Notes: generated by a model not told the origin, from the sequence alone. A stretch of DNA of 64,000 nucleotides from Desulfomonile tiedjei DSM 6799 (GCF_000266945.1 NC_018025.1:3038001-3102000), one strand, 5' to 3'. Positions 46,560 through 55,528 are shown, counted from the stretch's first letter. Translations and numbers: made by a program.

Positions 46560-47411
46560 ATGGACCTGATTTTTTTCAAAATTGCCATCGTCCTCTATCT
46601 CGGTGCCTCACTGGGCTATTTGCTATTTCTTCTGCTCAGTTCCGATACCCGCGCACGAGTGGGTCTTTGGTTTGCGGTGGCTGGATTTGTATGTCATTCA
46701 CTCTCGATTCTTCACAGGGCAATTTTTTCCGGTTTTTTCCCTTTGGCCACTCCCTTTGACGCACTTTCCTTTTTTGCCTGGATCATCGTCTTGTTGTTCC
46801 TGATTATGTATTACCGGGACCACAGTCCCATTTTCGGGTCAATAGGCGTTCCTCTGGCTCTGGTATTGATGCTTTTCGGCTCCACACTGTCTTACCAGAT
46901 CAACGAACCCATTGTGCCGATCCTGAAAAGTTGGTGGCTGCCGATTCACGTTTTATTGGCACTTGCCGGAAATGGGATTTTTTCCATAGTAGCCATCGGC
47001 GGCCTCATGTACATTTTTCAGGAACGCTTGATAAAAACCAAGAAGATAGGGAGGATGCACAAACTGCTTCCTTCTTTGAATACCCTGGACACAATCAATC
47101 GGCACGGATTGCCCCTCGGCTTTTTCCTCCTTACTTTAGGAATAATTTCGGGAGCATTATGGGCTGGAAGTGTTTGGGGCTTTTATTGGAGCTGGGATCC
47201 GAAAGAGACCTGGAGCTTGATTACATGGTTTGCGTACGCCGCCATGGTGCACCTGAGGATTGCACTCGGTTGGAGAGGTAAGAAAGCCGCATTACTGGCA
47301 ATCGCAGGCTTTGCGCTGGTCATGTTCACGTTTGTCGGGGTGAGCGCCCTTATTGGCGGACACCATGCTTTCGGGCCGGAAGCTTTCAGAATCAGGACCC
47401 GCGGGCTATGA
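46560..47411 (+). CDS. CcsA/HemX-family cytochrome c assembly protein
   Basis: A 283-residue integral membrane protein with about eight helices. The tryptophan-rich haem-handling segment GFYWSWDPKETWSLITW near the C-terminus marks it as a member of the CcmC/CcmF/CcsA family. Such proteins carry or present haem for cytochrome c maturation, while HemX-like members next to hemA may instead regulate glutamyl-tRNA reductase. GAAGGG precedes the ATG (a GTG directly before it is an alternative). Its stop overlaps hemA by four bases, linking haem handling to the first step of synthesis. Confidence 0.9.
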   Translation: MDLIFFKIAIVLYLGASLGYLLFLLLSSDTRARVGLWFAVAGFVCHSLSILHRAIFSGFFPLATPFDALSFFAWIIVLLFLIMYYRDHSPIFGSIGVPLALVLMLFGSTLSYQINEPIVPILKSWWLPIHVLLALAGNGIFSIVAIGGLMYIFQERLIKTKKIGRMHKLLPSLNTLDTINRHGLPLGFFLLTLGIISGALWAGSVWGFYWSWDPKETWSLITWFAYAAMVHLRIALGWRGKKAALLAIAGFALVMFTFVGVSALIGGHHAFGPEAFRIRTRGL

Positions 47412-48742
47412 GCATACTCGTCATAGGATTGAATCACGCTACCGCACCGGTTGAGATCCGGGAAAAAGTGACATTCCCCGGAGACTCCGAGGGCCATAGT
47501 ACGCGCTTTTTCTCCGGTTTGGACGGTGTGGAAGAGGTCATGATTCTCTCCACCTGCAACAGGGCGGAGGTGTTCGTCGTTGCCGATGATGCGGAAGCCC
47601 GCAAAGAAGCGATTGTCCAGGGAATAGGGCAGGTTCACGGCATCGATCCCGAGCCTATCAGAGATTTTCTTTATATCAAGACCGAAGCCGAAGCTGTTCG
47701 GCACGTCTTCCGCGTAGCCTCCAGCCTGGATTCGATGGTTATCGGTGAGCCTCAGATTCTGGGCCAGGTAAAAGAGAGCTTTAGAAAAGCAACTAAGGTC
47801 AACGCTACAGGACCTATACTCAATCGATTGATGCACCGCTCTTTTTTCTCGGCCAAGCGAGTTCGAACGGAGACGGAGATCGGGTCTGCAGCAGTATCCG
47901 TTGCGTATGTGGCTGTGGAACTGGCCAGAAAAATTCTCGGAGAGTTGGCGGATAAGGCGGTTCTCCTTGTAGGCGCAGGAGAAATGGCCGAACTTGCCGC
48001 CCGGCATCTCATTGCGCAAGTAACGCGACCCATTGTCGTAGTGAATCGTACATTCGAAAATGCATGCTCCCTTGCCGTAGATTTACGAGGACTTGCATTA
48101 CGTATGGAGAAACTGGAAGACGGGCTGATCGATGCGGATGTCGCGATCACTTCCACGGGAAGCTGCGAACCGCTTATTACGAAAGACCGCATGAATCGCG
48201 TCATGCGCAAGAGACGGTACCGTCCGATCTTTATCATAGATATCGCCATCCCCAGGGACGTAGAACCGCAGGTCAACGACATCGATGGAGTGTACCTTTA
48301 CAATATCGATGACTTACAGGCAGTGGTCAGTGAAAACCTGGGAGAGCGAAAACAAGAGGCTCTCAAAGGTGAGAGAATCGTGGAAGAAGAGGTCGGCAAA
48401 TTCATGAACTGGAAGAGTTCATTGGGCTGTACTCCCACCATTATCGCTCTTCGCGAGAAACTGGAGACGATCCGAACCGGCGAGCTCACGCGAATGAACG
48501 GAAAACTCTCGCGACTGAGCCCTGCCGAAAGAGAAATTGTAGAGCTGATATCCAAATCCATCATCAACAAGATTGCACACGATCCCATACTGTTCCTGAA
48601 GAAGGCGGGAGGCAGAACCAGGGAATCTTTTTACCTGGATACCGCCCAGAGAATGTTTGGGCTCGACGCGAATCGGCTTGAAGAACACCGTACGGAAGAA
48701 TCATCCATTGAAGAAGAAATTGACGATAGGTACCAGGGGTAG
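47408..48742 (+). CDS. hemA: glutamyl-tRNA reductase
   Basis: A 444-residue enzyme for the first step of C5 tetrapyrrole synthesis: glutamyl-tRNA to glutamate-1-semialdehyde. The catalytic Cys50 is in ILSTCNRAE, the GEPQILGQVK loop and the NADPH site VLLVGAGEMAELAARH follow, and the C-terminal dimerisation helix is present. It starts inside the end of the CcsA/HemX gene (ATGA) and overlaps hemC by 35 bases. hemL and hemB, the next two steps, are not in the window. Confidence 0.97.
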   Translation: MSILVIGLNHATAPVEIREKVTFPGDSEGHSTRFFSGLDGVEEVMILSTCNRAEVFVVADDAEARKEAIVQGIGQVHGIDPEPIRDFLYIKTEAEAVRHVFRVASSLDSMVIGEPQILGQVKESFRKATKVNATGPILNRLMHRSFFSAKRVRTETEIGSAAVSVAYVAVELARKILGELADKAVLLVGAGEMAELAARHLIAQVTRPIVVVNRTFENACSLAVDLRGLALRMEKLEDGLIDADVAITSTGSCEPLITKDRMNRVMRKRRYRPIFIIDIAIPRDVEPQVNDIDGVYLYNIDDLQAVVSENLGERKQEALKGERIVEEEVGKFMNWKSSLGCTPTIIALREKLETIRTGELTRMNGKLSRLSPAEREIVELISKSIINKIAHDPILFLKKAGGRTRESFYLDTAQRMFGLDANRLEEHRTEESSIEEEIDDRYQG

Positions 48743-49664
48743 TGCTCTCGCACTGTGGCAGGCCCGCTATGTTGCCTCGGTCATCGAGGAACGCGATCCG
48801 GCAATCCAGGTGGAACTGAAGATCATCAAGACCCGAGGAGACAAAATCCTCGATGCTCCGCTGGCACTAATCGGCGGAAAAGGATTATTCACAAAAGAGA
48901 TAGAAGACGCTCTTCTCGAAAGATCTGTCGATCTTGCCGTGCATTCCATGAAGGATGTTCCTACCGAGCTACCGGACGGTTTGCGCATTGCTGCAGTCAT
49001 GGAACGCGAGGATCCGCGGGATGTATTCATTTCCGCAAACGGACAAGATCTTGAGAAACTACCCCAGGGCTCTCGAATCGGAACTTCAAGCCTCAGAAGG
49101 AAAGCCTTCCTGTTAAACAGATTTCCCGGTTTGGACATCATCTCTATCCGGGGAAATGTGGATACCCGATTGAGAAAAATAGAGACCGAGCATCTCGCGG
49201 GAATAATTCTGGCTGCTGCCGGAGTGCTGCGGTTGGGATTCCAACAGAGGATAACTTCGTTCCTCGACACGGGATTCATGATTCCCGCAATCGGGCAGGG
49301 AGCACTGGCAATAGAAACCCGCATGAATGACCCGGAAGTGGAATCTGTCGTTCGCTCTCTGAATCACGCAGATACGGAACTGTGCGTGAGAATCGAACGA
49401 GCTTTCCTTCTCCGGATGGGAGGCGGGTGCCAGGTCCCCATGGCTGCTCATTGTACGAAAAAAGACGGAGCAGTTCACGTTAACGCGGCAGTTGTGCATC
49501 CTGATGGAAGTCCGCTGCTGAAGGAAACTTTTTCGGGAAAAGTCGAAAATGGAAGTATCGGGGTTGAACTCGCTGACACGCTCATTCAGAGAGGTGCAGA
49601 CGCTATTCTCAAGACTGTCCTCTCGGATGATTGGGAGCCCGGACCAGCCATGGACATCGTTTAA
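48708..49664 (+). CDS. hemC: hydroxymethylbilane synthase
   Basis: A 318-residue enzyme joining four porphobilinogens into hydroxymethylbilane. Family motifs LTIGTRGSALALWQA, DLAVHSMKDVPTELP and RGNVDTRL are present, and the Cys that holds the dipyrromethane cofactor is Cys241 (GGGCQVPMAAHC; Cys242 in E. coli). There is no ATG: the most likely start is a TTG at 48708, giving the usual N-terminus MKKKLTIGTRG, with GGAAG upstream and inside the end of hemA. The 35-base overlap suggests coupled translation. Confidence 0.95.
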   Translation: MKKKLTIGTRGSALALWQARYVASVIEERDPAIQVELKIIKTRGDKILDAPLALIGGKGLFTKEIEDALLERSVDLAVHSMKDVPTELPDGLRIAAVMEREDPRDVFISANGQDLEKLPQGSRIGTSSLRRKAFLLNRFPGLDIISIRGNVDTRLRKIETEHLAGIILAAAGVLRLGFQQRITSFLDTGFMIPAIGQGALAIETRMNDPEVESVVRSLNHADTELCVRIERAFLLRMGGGCQVPMAAHCTKKDGAVHVNAAVVHPDGSPLLKETFSGKVENGSIGVELADTLIQRGADAILKTVLSDDWEPGPAMDIV

Positions 49665-49699
49665 CAGCAAAAGAACAGCAGAGCAGGATTGACAAGTAA

Positions 49700-49863
49700 C
49701 CATTCAGTTACGAGGTGTAGAGAAGATCTTCTCCTGTGATCATGATACCACTGACTTTCAAAATCCCCCCTAACCCCCCTTTATTAAGGGGGGATTGGCA
49801 CGTGCTTTCTTCCCCCCCTTTATAAAGGGGGAAGGGGGATTTTTCCCACGCATAACTGAATGG
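49700..49863. repeat. dispersed element with CCATTCAGTTA inverted ends
   Basis: A 164-base unit between hemC and cobA-hemD. Its ends CCATTCAGTTACG and CGCATAACTGAATGG are inverted copies. Inside are two G/C-rich palindromes CCCCCCTTTATTAAGGGGGG (near 49774) and CCCCCTTTATAAAGGGGG (near 49813). The outer 60 bases on each side are found again, inverted, in the larger element at 60632-61097. The right end contains an ATG that extends the cobA-hemD frame but is not the preferred start. Confidence 0.72.
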
Positions 49864-49907
49864 AAACATTGACAATAAGAGTATCTGCTTCTCTGCAGGA
49901 TGAAGAA

Positions 49908-51506
49908 ATGATTGAGAACAAAGACAAACGAACCCCGGGAACAGTGTATTTGGTGGGCGCAGGCCCCGGCGATCCCGGCCTGATCACGGTGAAGGGACTT
50001 GAAAAGATACGATCTGCGGATGTACTCGTGTATGACTATCTGGCTGGGGCTGCGATTATTGCTGAAGCCAAACCGGAAGCGGAACTGCTCTATGTAGGGA
50101 AAAAAGGGAAAAACCACACCCTCGAACAGGTGGATATTAACGAACTTCTGATAAAAAAGTCCCGAGAAGGCAAGACCGTCGTTCGCCTGAAAGGCGGAGA
50201 CCCTTATGTATTTGGCAGGGGCGGTGAAGAAGCGGAAGAACTCTTCGCTGCGGGAATTCCTTTCGAAGTTGTCCCTGGAGTGACTTCAGCAGTTGCAGCT
50301 CCCGCATATGCAGGCATTCCGGTTACTCACCGGGATCACGCCTCCATGGTGACGTTCATAACCGGACATGAAAACCCTGAAAAAGAGGAATCCGCAATAG
50401 ACTGGGATGTGCTGGCCAGAAATCCGGGAACCCTGGTTTTTCTCATGGGAGTCAAGAATCTGCCGAATATCTCCGAATCCCTCATCAGCTACGGCAAGGC
50501 TCCGACCACTCCGGCAGCTCTTATTCGGTGGGGAACCTTGCCGGAACAGGTCTCGCTCATTTCGACGCTGTCAGAGATTCCCCGGGAAGCGGAGCGCCGA
50601 GGAATCCAAGCTCCCGCGGTCCTTGTCGTAGGTACCTCTGTGACCTTGCATGATACCTTGGGCTGGTTCGAAAAGAAGCCGCTTTTCGGAAAACGCATTC
50701 TCGTTACCCGCGGCAGCGAACAATCACGCAAAATGGTGCAGGCAATTTCCACATGCGGTGGGGAAGCGGTGCTTTTTCCCACAATAAAGTTCGTTCCACC
50801 AACAGATTACGAACCGCTGGATTCTGCAATCAAGAACATTTCCGCATATGATTGGATCGTCTTTACCTCCGTTAATGGTGTGGAGAAATTCTTCCAGCGT
50901 TTTTTCGAAATCTCGGACGATATCCGCACATTGGCAGGACCAAGGATCGGGGCAATCGGGCCGGTTACAGCGGAATCCATACGGAAGCATCGGCTGAGAG
51001 TGGATCTCTTGGCAAAAGAGTTCATCGCCGAAGGTGTCCTGGACATGCTTCCCGAAGGAGAGGTTCGAGGAAAGCGTTTCTTGATTCCCAGGGCAGAAAA
51101 AGCGAGGGAAGCGCTACCAGACGGTCTCAGAAATATGGGCGGCCTTGTGGACGTGGTTACTGTGTACAGGACTGTTTTGCCCGAAGACACTGATGTTGCC
51201 CGCATCAAGTCAATGTTTGCAGACAAGAAAGTGCACGCGGCAACTTTCACGTCGTCATCCACAGTGAGCCATTTCATTGAGATGATGGGAAGCGAAGATT
51301 TAAGCACGCTCTTGAACGGTACCCTGATCGCCTCCATAGGACCGATAACCTCGGCAACACTTACGGAAAAGGGCCTGCCGGTTCACGTGGAAGCGAAAGA
51401 ATACACCATTCCCGGCCTCGTAAGCGCCCTCGTGGAATTTTATCAAAGCGATAGGCAAAAGTTACATGCGGAATGCGATGAATGCCCCGAAGGGGCAGCC
51501 CAATGA
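49908..51506 (+). CDS. cobA-hemD: fused uroporphyrinogen-III C-methyltransferase/uroporphyrinogen-III synthase
   Basis: A 532-residue fusion. Residues about 8-250 are the SAM-dependent methyltransferase (GPGDPGLITVKG, RLKGGDPYVFGRGGEE, TGHENPEK), which makes precorrin-2. Residues about 265-525 are the synthase HemD (RILVTRGSEQS, FTSVNGVEKF, TFTSSSTVSHF) that closes the uroporphyrinogen III ring. Thus one protein takes hydroxymethylbilane to precorrin-2. Start: the frame opens at 49860 inside a repeat, but AGGATG before the ATG at 49908 is preferred. The last codons (CPEGAAQ) are encoded by a dispersed GCCCCGAAGGGGC palindrome, so the C-terminus may have been extended by a repeat. Confidence 0.94.
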   Translation: MIENKDKRTPGTVYLVGAGPGDPGLITVKGLEKIRSADVLVYDYLAGAAIIAEAKPEAELLYVGKKGKNHTLEQVDINELLIKKSREGKTVVRLKGGDPYVFGRGGEEAEELFAAGIPFEVVPGVTSAVAAPAYAGIPVTHRDHASMVTFITGHENPEKEESAIDWDVLARNPGTLVFLMGVKNLPNISESLISYGKAPTTPAALIRWGTLPEQVSLISTLSEIPREAERRGIQAPAVLVVGTSVTLHDTLGWFEKKPLFGKRILVTRGSEQSRKMVQAISTCGGEAVLFPTIKFVPPTDYEPLDSAIKNISAYDWIVFTSVNGVEKFFQRFFEISDDIRTLAGPRIGAIGPVTAESIRKHRLRVDLLAKEFIAEGVLDMLPEGEVRGKRFLIPRAEKAREALPDGLRNMGGLVDVVTVYRTVLPEDTDVARIKSMFADKKVHAATFTSSSTVSHFIEMMGSEDLSTLLNGTLIASIGPITSATLTEKGLPVHVEAKEYTIPGLVSALVEFYQSDRQKLHAECDECPEGAAQ

Positions 51507-51509
51507 TAG

Positions 51510-53214
51510 CCGTGGGTGTCAGAAAGCGTCTCAAAACCTGCGCACTGCGGCGAATCACGCAAGCCGGACGGGAGGACCTGCTTCTGGGAAAAAAGCAGTC
51601 CCGTCAAGTGAAGATCAGGCGAGGTTCGATCCGAGTGTACTGTCCGTTATAAGGTCATGGTCTCCCTCCGGCTGCTTACGTGAATGCCACCTCGCCGGAT
51701 ACCCAATGGTGGTAGAGCTTCCTGAGATTTATGGTCGTGCAAATAAGGTCCCACTGGGCCTTTACGTTGTCGATTCCGGCCACGGTCCATCGCCGAAAGC
51801 TTAATGCGCTCTTGATCCAGGCAAACGGTGGCTCGATAATCTTCTTTCGAGTCTTCAGGCGCTCTTTGTTCTCTGGTTTTTCCCTCTTGCTGCGGTGTCG
51901 TTCTAGGGCCGCCTCGTAAACGCTGAGGTCTATGAGGCGTCCGTTCTTGCTCTTGGAGCATTTCCAGCGATTGGGACACGTTAGAAAATCCTTGCAGTGA
52001 TACCTGCGAACCTCATTGTGGTTCTTGCCGTTAATTTTCCGCTGATGAAAAGGCAACAAGCGCCCTTCAGGGCATATGAAGCAATCACGCTCCTGATCAA
52101 AGACGAACCGGGATCGGTGATAGAGATCCTCATCCGCACCTCTCTCGGAAACAATTTCCCCTGACGATTTCCCGATAAGAATGCCGTATTCTCGCTCATG
52201 GGCCAGACCTATCTGCCCTGAGGAAAAATATCCCCCGTCCGCCACATTTTCCTCTGCCACAGCGCCCAGATTCTCTTTCACCTTGTCGAGCATGGGGACC
52301 AATTGCCCGTTGTCGGCCCCATCCGTGACCACATCTGCGGCCACGATAAGGCCGCTCTTTTGGTCGGCAACCGCCTGAGCGTTGTACGACAAGTCTTTGG
52401 TCCGGCGATTCTTCATAAAGCGAGCTTCCGGTTCCGAAGGGTGAACTGACTTCTTGTCCGATTCATCCAACTCCTTCAGAGCCTCTTGTATCCGCTGTTT
52501 CCGTTTCAATCCGTCTTGCATGGACTGCGGAAGGCGATACTCACCGGTCTCTTCCCGCTCGGCTCTCTCTATCTCAGTCATCGCATCGGCAATCGTGCGG
52601 TCCAATCTCTCCGAAACACTTTCCAGAAACCTCTCCAGGTGCTCACGACCCCGAGCCTTGTCGTTGGATGAGACGGCTTGGATCTTGGTCCCGTCCACGG
52701 CATGAAGAGCTAGACCGATCAGATCGGCCTTCAGAGCAACACGAATCGACTGTCTGAACAGATGCCTCAATGATTTCTTGTTCGCCTTGAAGAATCGCCA
52801 TAAGGAATTATGATCCGGAGCATTCATCCCCGTCAGCCAAATCAGCCCCATATTCTCAAGGCAACCCTTCTCAAGCTTACGGGTACTCCTGATCCGATTG
52901 AAGTATCCGAAAAGCCACACCTTCAACAGAAGATCTGGCGCATACGGAGGACGTCCTGTATCGCTGTCGGGAACCTCGATTCCCAACTCGGACAGATCCA
53001 AGGAATCCACGAAATCTCGGATAAAGCGCGCCGGGTGATCCTTAGCCACCCAGTCTTCCACTGACGGCGGAAACATCAAGATCTGTTCGTAATCGGCCCG
53101 GATCTGTTTGCCCATGACAGCCTCGTGGTTGTTGAATTCCTCTCCTTTCTAGTACATCTCTTGGCAAATCGCGAGCCCAAAATGGAGTTTTGAGACAGTT
53201 TCGTCAACCCACGG
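51510..53214. mobile_element. intact IS1182-family insertion sequence
   Basis: A 1.7-kb element with one transposase gene on the reverse strand. Its inner ends are GTCTCAAAAC (51528) and GTTTTGAGAC (to 53196). Taken outwards to CCGTGGGT, the two ends can be aligned over 28 bases with 22 identities by eye. The outer boundary is uncertain because CCGTGGGT is also part of a common palindrome unit. No clear target duplication was found. It sits directly after cobA-hemD. Confidence 0.82.
51676..53115 (-). CDS. IS1182-family DDE transposase
   Basis: A 479-residue transposase without frameshift or stop. N-terminal DUF772-type block (QILMFPPSVEDWV, RPPYAPDLLLKVWLFGY) and the DDE residues in AVDGTKIQ, VADGGYFSSG and IEPPFAWIK fit the IS1182 group; a Cys-rich insertion (CICPEGR, CPNRWKC) is also typical. 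GAGG lies six bases before the ATG. The element looks potentially active, and related coding-free elements at 18272 and 35544 share its ends. Confidence 0.95.
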   Translation of the reverse strand: MGKQIRADYEQILMFPPSVEDWVAKDHPARFIRDFVDSLDLSELGIEVPDSDTGRPPYAPDLLLKVWLFGYFNRIRSTRKLEKGCLENMGLIWLTGMNAPDHNSLWRFFKANKKSLRHLFRQSIRVALKADLIGLALHAVDGTKIQAVSSNDKARGREHLERFLESVSERLDRTIADAMTEIERAEREETGEYRLPQSMQDGLKRKQRIQEALKELDESDKKSVHPSEPEARFMKNRRTKDLSYNAQAVADQKSGLIVAADVVTDGADNGQLVPMLDKVKENLGAVAEENVADGGYFSSGQIGLAHEREYGILIGKSSGEIVSERGADEDLYHRSRFVFDQERDCFICPEGRLLPFHQRKINGKNHNEVRRYHCKDFLTCPNRWKCSKSKNGRLIDLSVYEAALERHRSKREKPENKERLKTRKKIIEPPFAWIKSALSFRRWTVAGIDNVKAQWDLICTTINLRKLYHHWVSGEVAFT

Positions 53215-53431
53215 AAACGATGTATCAAGATCTCGTTATTGCCGACCCTGGAAGGGTCTTCCCAATTATGTTCATGGAATTGTTGCGTTCTTGGGCGACC
53301 CCGCTAGGGTCGTCTGCCAAGGATTGTGGCATGCTGTTCCACGGGTTGCACCCGTGGCTACTGTTCCCGCCCCTCCGGGGCTTGAGCCCCTTCTTCCCCC
53401 CGATCACTGAATGCATACTGGACAAATCCTT
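53215..53431. repeat. mosaic of short palindromic repeats beside the insertion sequence
   Basis: The units GACCCTGGAAGGGTC (53249), GACCCCGCTAGGGTC (53299), CCACGGGTTGCACCCGTGG (53339) and GCCCCTCCGGGGC (53370) follow one another. They are the same kind of units, in reverse order, as in 18063-18288. No gene is present. The unit order on both sides shows that the element at 18272 and the insertion sequence lie in the same repeat context. Confidence 0.72.
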
Positions 53432-54598
53432 TCAATCCTTTGTGGCTGCCTCGCGGAATATTTCCAGCATTTTTCGGTGGTTCTCGGCCAATGAATAATT
53501 TGCCGCAGTATTCCTCGCCGCGGCCGAAGCAGCACGTAAATTCCCAGAATCTAAGAAAAACTCCATAGCATCCGCCAATTCTTTCACATCGCCGGCCTTT
53601 TGCAGGACAGCACCGTCAACCCCATCGGTAATTATACCGGCTGCACCGTTCCAAACCGTTGTGATCGCAGGTAGTCCTGAAGCCATTGCCTCGAACACGA
53701 CGAGAGAGCATGCATCGTAAAACGTGGGTAAGACAAACACGTCGCACGCGTCGTAAAAGGCTTCCGGCTCTTTGGTGGGGCCGGGGAATCTCACCGCTTC
53801 GACCAGCCCGAGTCTTTCAACAAGACGCGTAAGCGCAGGTGTCGGCTGGTTGCCTGCTATGACGAGTCCGAATTTTCCCGGACCGATGTTCCGCTGCAGC
53901 AATCCTGCGGATTCGATGAGATAGCGCACTCCTTTTTTCCGGAAATCGTATGCCATGAAAAGGAAAAGAATTTCCTCGTCGCCAAAGCCCAATTTTCTTC
54001 TGAATTCCGATCTGCCCGGAAAATTCGCCGATCCGAAACGATTGAGGTCGATTCCATTGTACACGAGCCGAATATCCGAAGGATCCATGTGGAAATAGGA
54101 CGCAATGTCGTCTCGCACCATGTGGGAAATGGCAACGATCGTGGGCCGCGGATTCAATCTGAATGGCGCGGATTCGATCCAGGCTCGGGCATGATACTTG
54201 GGACTGAGAAGAGCAGTCGCATGCTTCAGAAACCGTACAAGAGGACTTTCAATTGCCAGAAGCTTTCTTTTCGTGGTTAAAGCGTGAACTCCACCGTGGC
54301 TCTGGTATACATTCATGGTGATGGTGTTTCCGAACCCGAGAATTACGTCAAAATTCTCCGAAGACACCATGCTTTTATGGCGAAGTGCGAAATCGATTAT
54401 CCGCACAGACGGGGGCACCCATTTGGGCAATCTCCTGATTTCGTGAAATATTGCCGTCTTCGGTGCGCCGTCCCAGGAATGGCCGTACAGGTGAACTTCC
54501 CATCCCGCGCGGACCAGGGTTTCCGCAAGCTGAACCGCATAGGATTCCGCTCCGCCGCCGTACCGGCTGAAATTCTCGATTGCGAGCGCTGCTTTCAT
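53432..54598 (-). CDS. glycosyltransferase family 4 (WaaG-like)
   Basis: A 388-residue GT-B glycosyltransferase, probably for lipopolysaccharide core or surface glycan. The N-terminal domain starts with a glycine-rich GGGAESYAVQLA motif, and the nucleotide-sugar domain has the family motif FYDACSLVVFEAMASGLP (the E-x7-E pair) and NGAAGIITDG. This motif resembles WaaG-type glucosyltransferases, but the sugar and acceptor cannot be read. It lies downstream of a second glycosyltransferase on the same strand, beyond a strong hairpin. Confidence 0.9.
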   Translation of the reverse strand: MKAALAIENFSRYGGGAESYAVQLAETLVRAGWEVHLYGHSWDGAPKTAIFHEIRRLPKWVPPSVRIIDFALRHKSMVSSENFDVILGFGNTITMNVYQSHGGVHALTTKRKLLAIESPLVRFLKHATALLSPKYHARAWIESAPFRLNPRPTIVAISHMVRDDIASYFHMDPSDIRLVYNGIDLNRFGSANFPGRSEFRRKLGFGDEEILFLFMAYDFRKKGVRYLIESAGLLQRNIGPGKFGLVIAGNQPTPALTRLVERLGLVEAVRFPGPTKEPEAFYDACDVFVLPTFYDACSLVVFEAMASGLPAITTVWNGAAGIITDGVDGAVLQKAGDVKELADAMEFFLDSGNLRAASAAARNTAANYSLAENHRKMLEIFREAATKD

Positions 54599-54689
54599 GT
54601 CTGACTGAGCCGTGGATAGAAAAGGAAAGAAAAAATCATTTCTTGATATGCCTTGAATCCTTGTTATACCGATCCGCTATCAAAGAAGG

Positions 54690-54735
54690 AAGATTCGGGG
54701 AAACCCTTCTTGTAAGAAGTGTTTCCCCGAATCTT
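54690..54735 (-). terminator. strong hairpin terminator after waaE-like gene
   Basis: AAGATTCGGGGAAAC and GTTTCCCCGAATCTT form a perfect 15-base stem, with an inner CTTCTTGTAAGAAG loop that can also fold. The stem begins in the last codon of the gene at 54734 and is followed on the reverse strand by CCTTCTTTGA. It probably ends transcription of that gene before the next glycosyltransferase. Confidence 0.75.
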
Positions 54736-55528
54736 ACTCCTTTGAATGTGCATTAGTATCAGGCAAGCTTTTCTCCCAGGCTTTGGCATGTTTGAGAAAC
54801 ACGTAAAACGAACTGTTGACAGCGATAATAAACCCGGGAATTCCATCGAGAATGCCGAGTTTCCAGATGGCACATTCGAGAAACTTTCCTGCCGCGTGGA
54901 ACAGTCCGAACAGAATATGGATCGGTCCTGCAGGTCTCCTGTGATCCGCGTGGACAGTGGAAAACCGATTTATGGTGTCGATCTGATCGCTGATATCTCT
55001 GTACACATAATGGAGAATGGGACACTGTAACTTATTGATAATACCGGAAACTTCCAGTTTCTCGTGAAGTCCGTCTCCGGTCCATGTTCCGAATCCTTTC
55101 TGTACAAGCCGAATCTTGCGGTCCGGATACCATCCTCCGTGCCGTATCCAGCGATTGAGATATCGACTCAAACGAGGTAATGAGAATCCGTGAACCTCAT
55201 GGCCACACGATCGGATTGCTGCCGTAATCTCATTGGCACTTTCAGGAGAAATGGCCTCATCTGCATCGAGCGATAATACCCATTGACCTGAGGCTGAATC
55301 CATAGCGAACTGCTTCTGGGCAGCGTAGCCCATCCAATCCTGGTGAATGACTCGAGCCCCCAAAGACCGACACAATTCCACAGTTTCGTCGGTACTGCCG
55401 GAATCCACGACGAGTACTTCATCGGCAAATTTGACGCTGTCGAGGAGCGCACGGATACGATCCGCTTCGTTCTTTGCGATAACGGCAACGCTGAGCAATG
55501 GCTGTTGTGAATCCGGGGATTGCGTCAT
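54734..55528 (-). CDS. waaE: family 2 glycosyltransferase (WaaE/KdtX-like)
   Basis: A 264-residue GT-A glycosyltransferase. LSVAVIAKNEADRI, VVDSGSTDET, and the metal-binding LSLDADEAIS are the usual family 2 blocks. Further on, GGWYPDRKIRLVQKG and HEKLEV fit the WaaE group, which adds glucose to the lipopolysaccharide inner core (by homology). The C-terminal part has a hydrophobic stretch that may bind the membrane. Another core transferase is possible. Confidence 0.87.
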   Translation of the reverse strand: MTQSPDSQQPLLSVAVIAKNEADRIRALLDSVKFADEVLVVDSGSTDETVELCRSLGARVIHQDWMGYAAQKQFAMDSASGQWVLSLDADEAISPESANEITAAIRSCGHEVHGFSLPRLSRYLNRWIRHGGWYPDRKIRLVQKGFGTWTGDGLHEKLEVSGIINKLQCPILHYVYRDISDQIDTINRFSTVHADHRRPAGPIHILFGLFHAAGKFLECAIWKLGILDGIPGFIIAVNSSFYVFLKHAKAWEKSLPDTNAHSKE

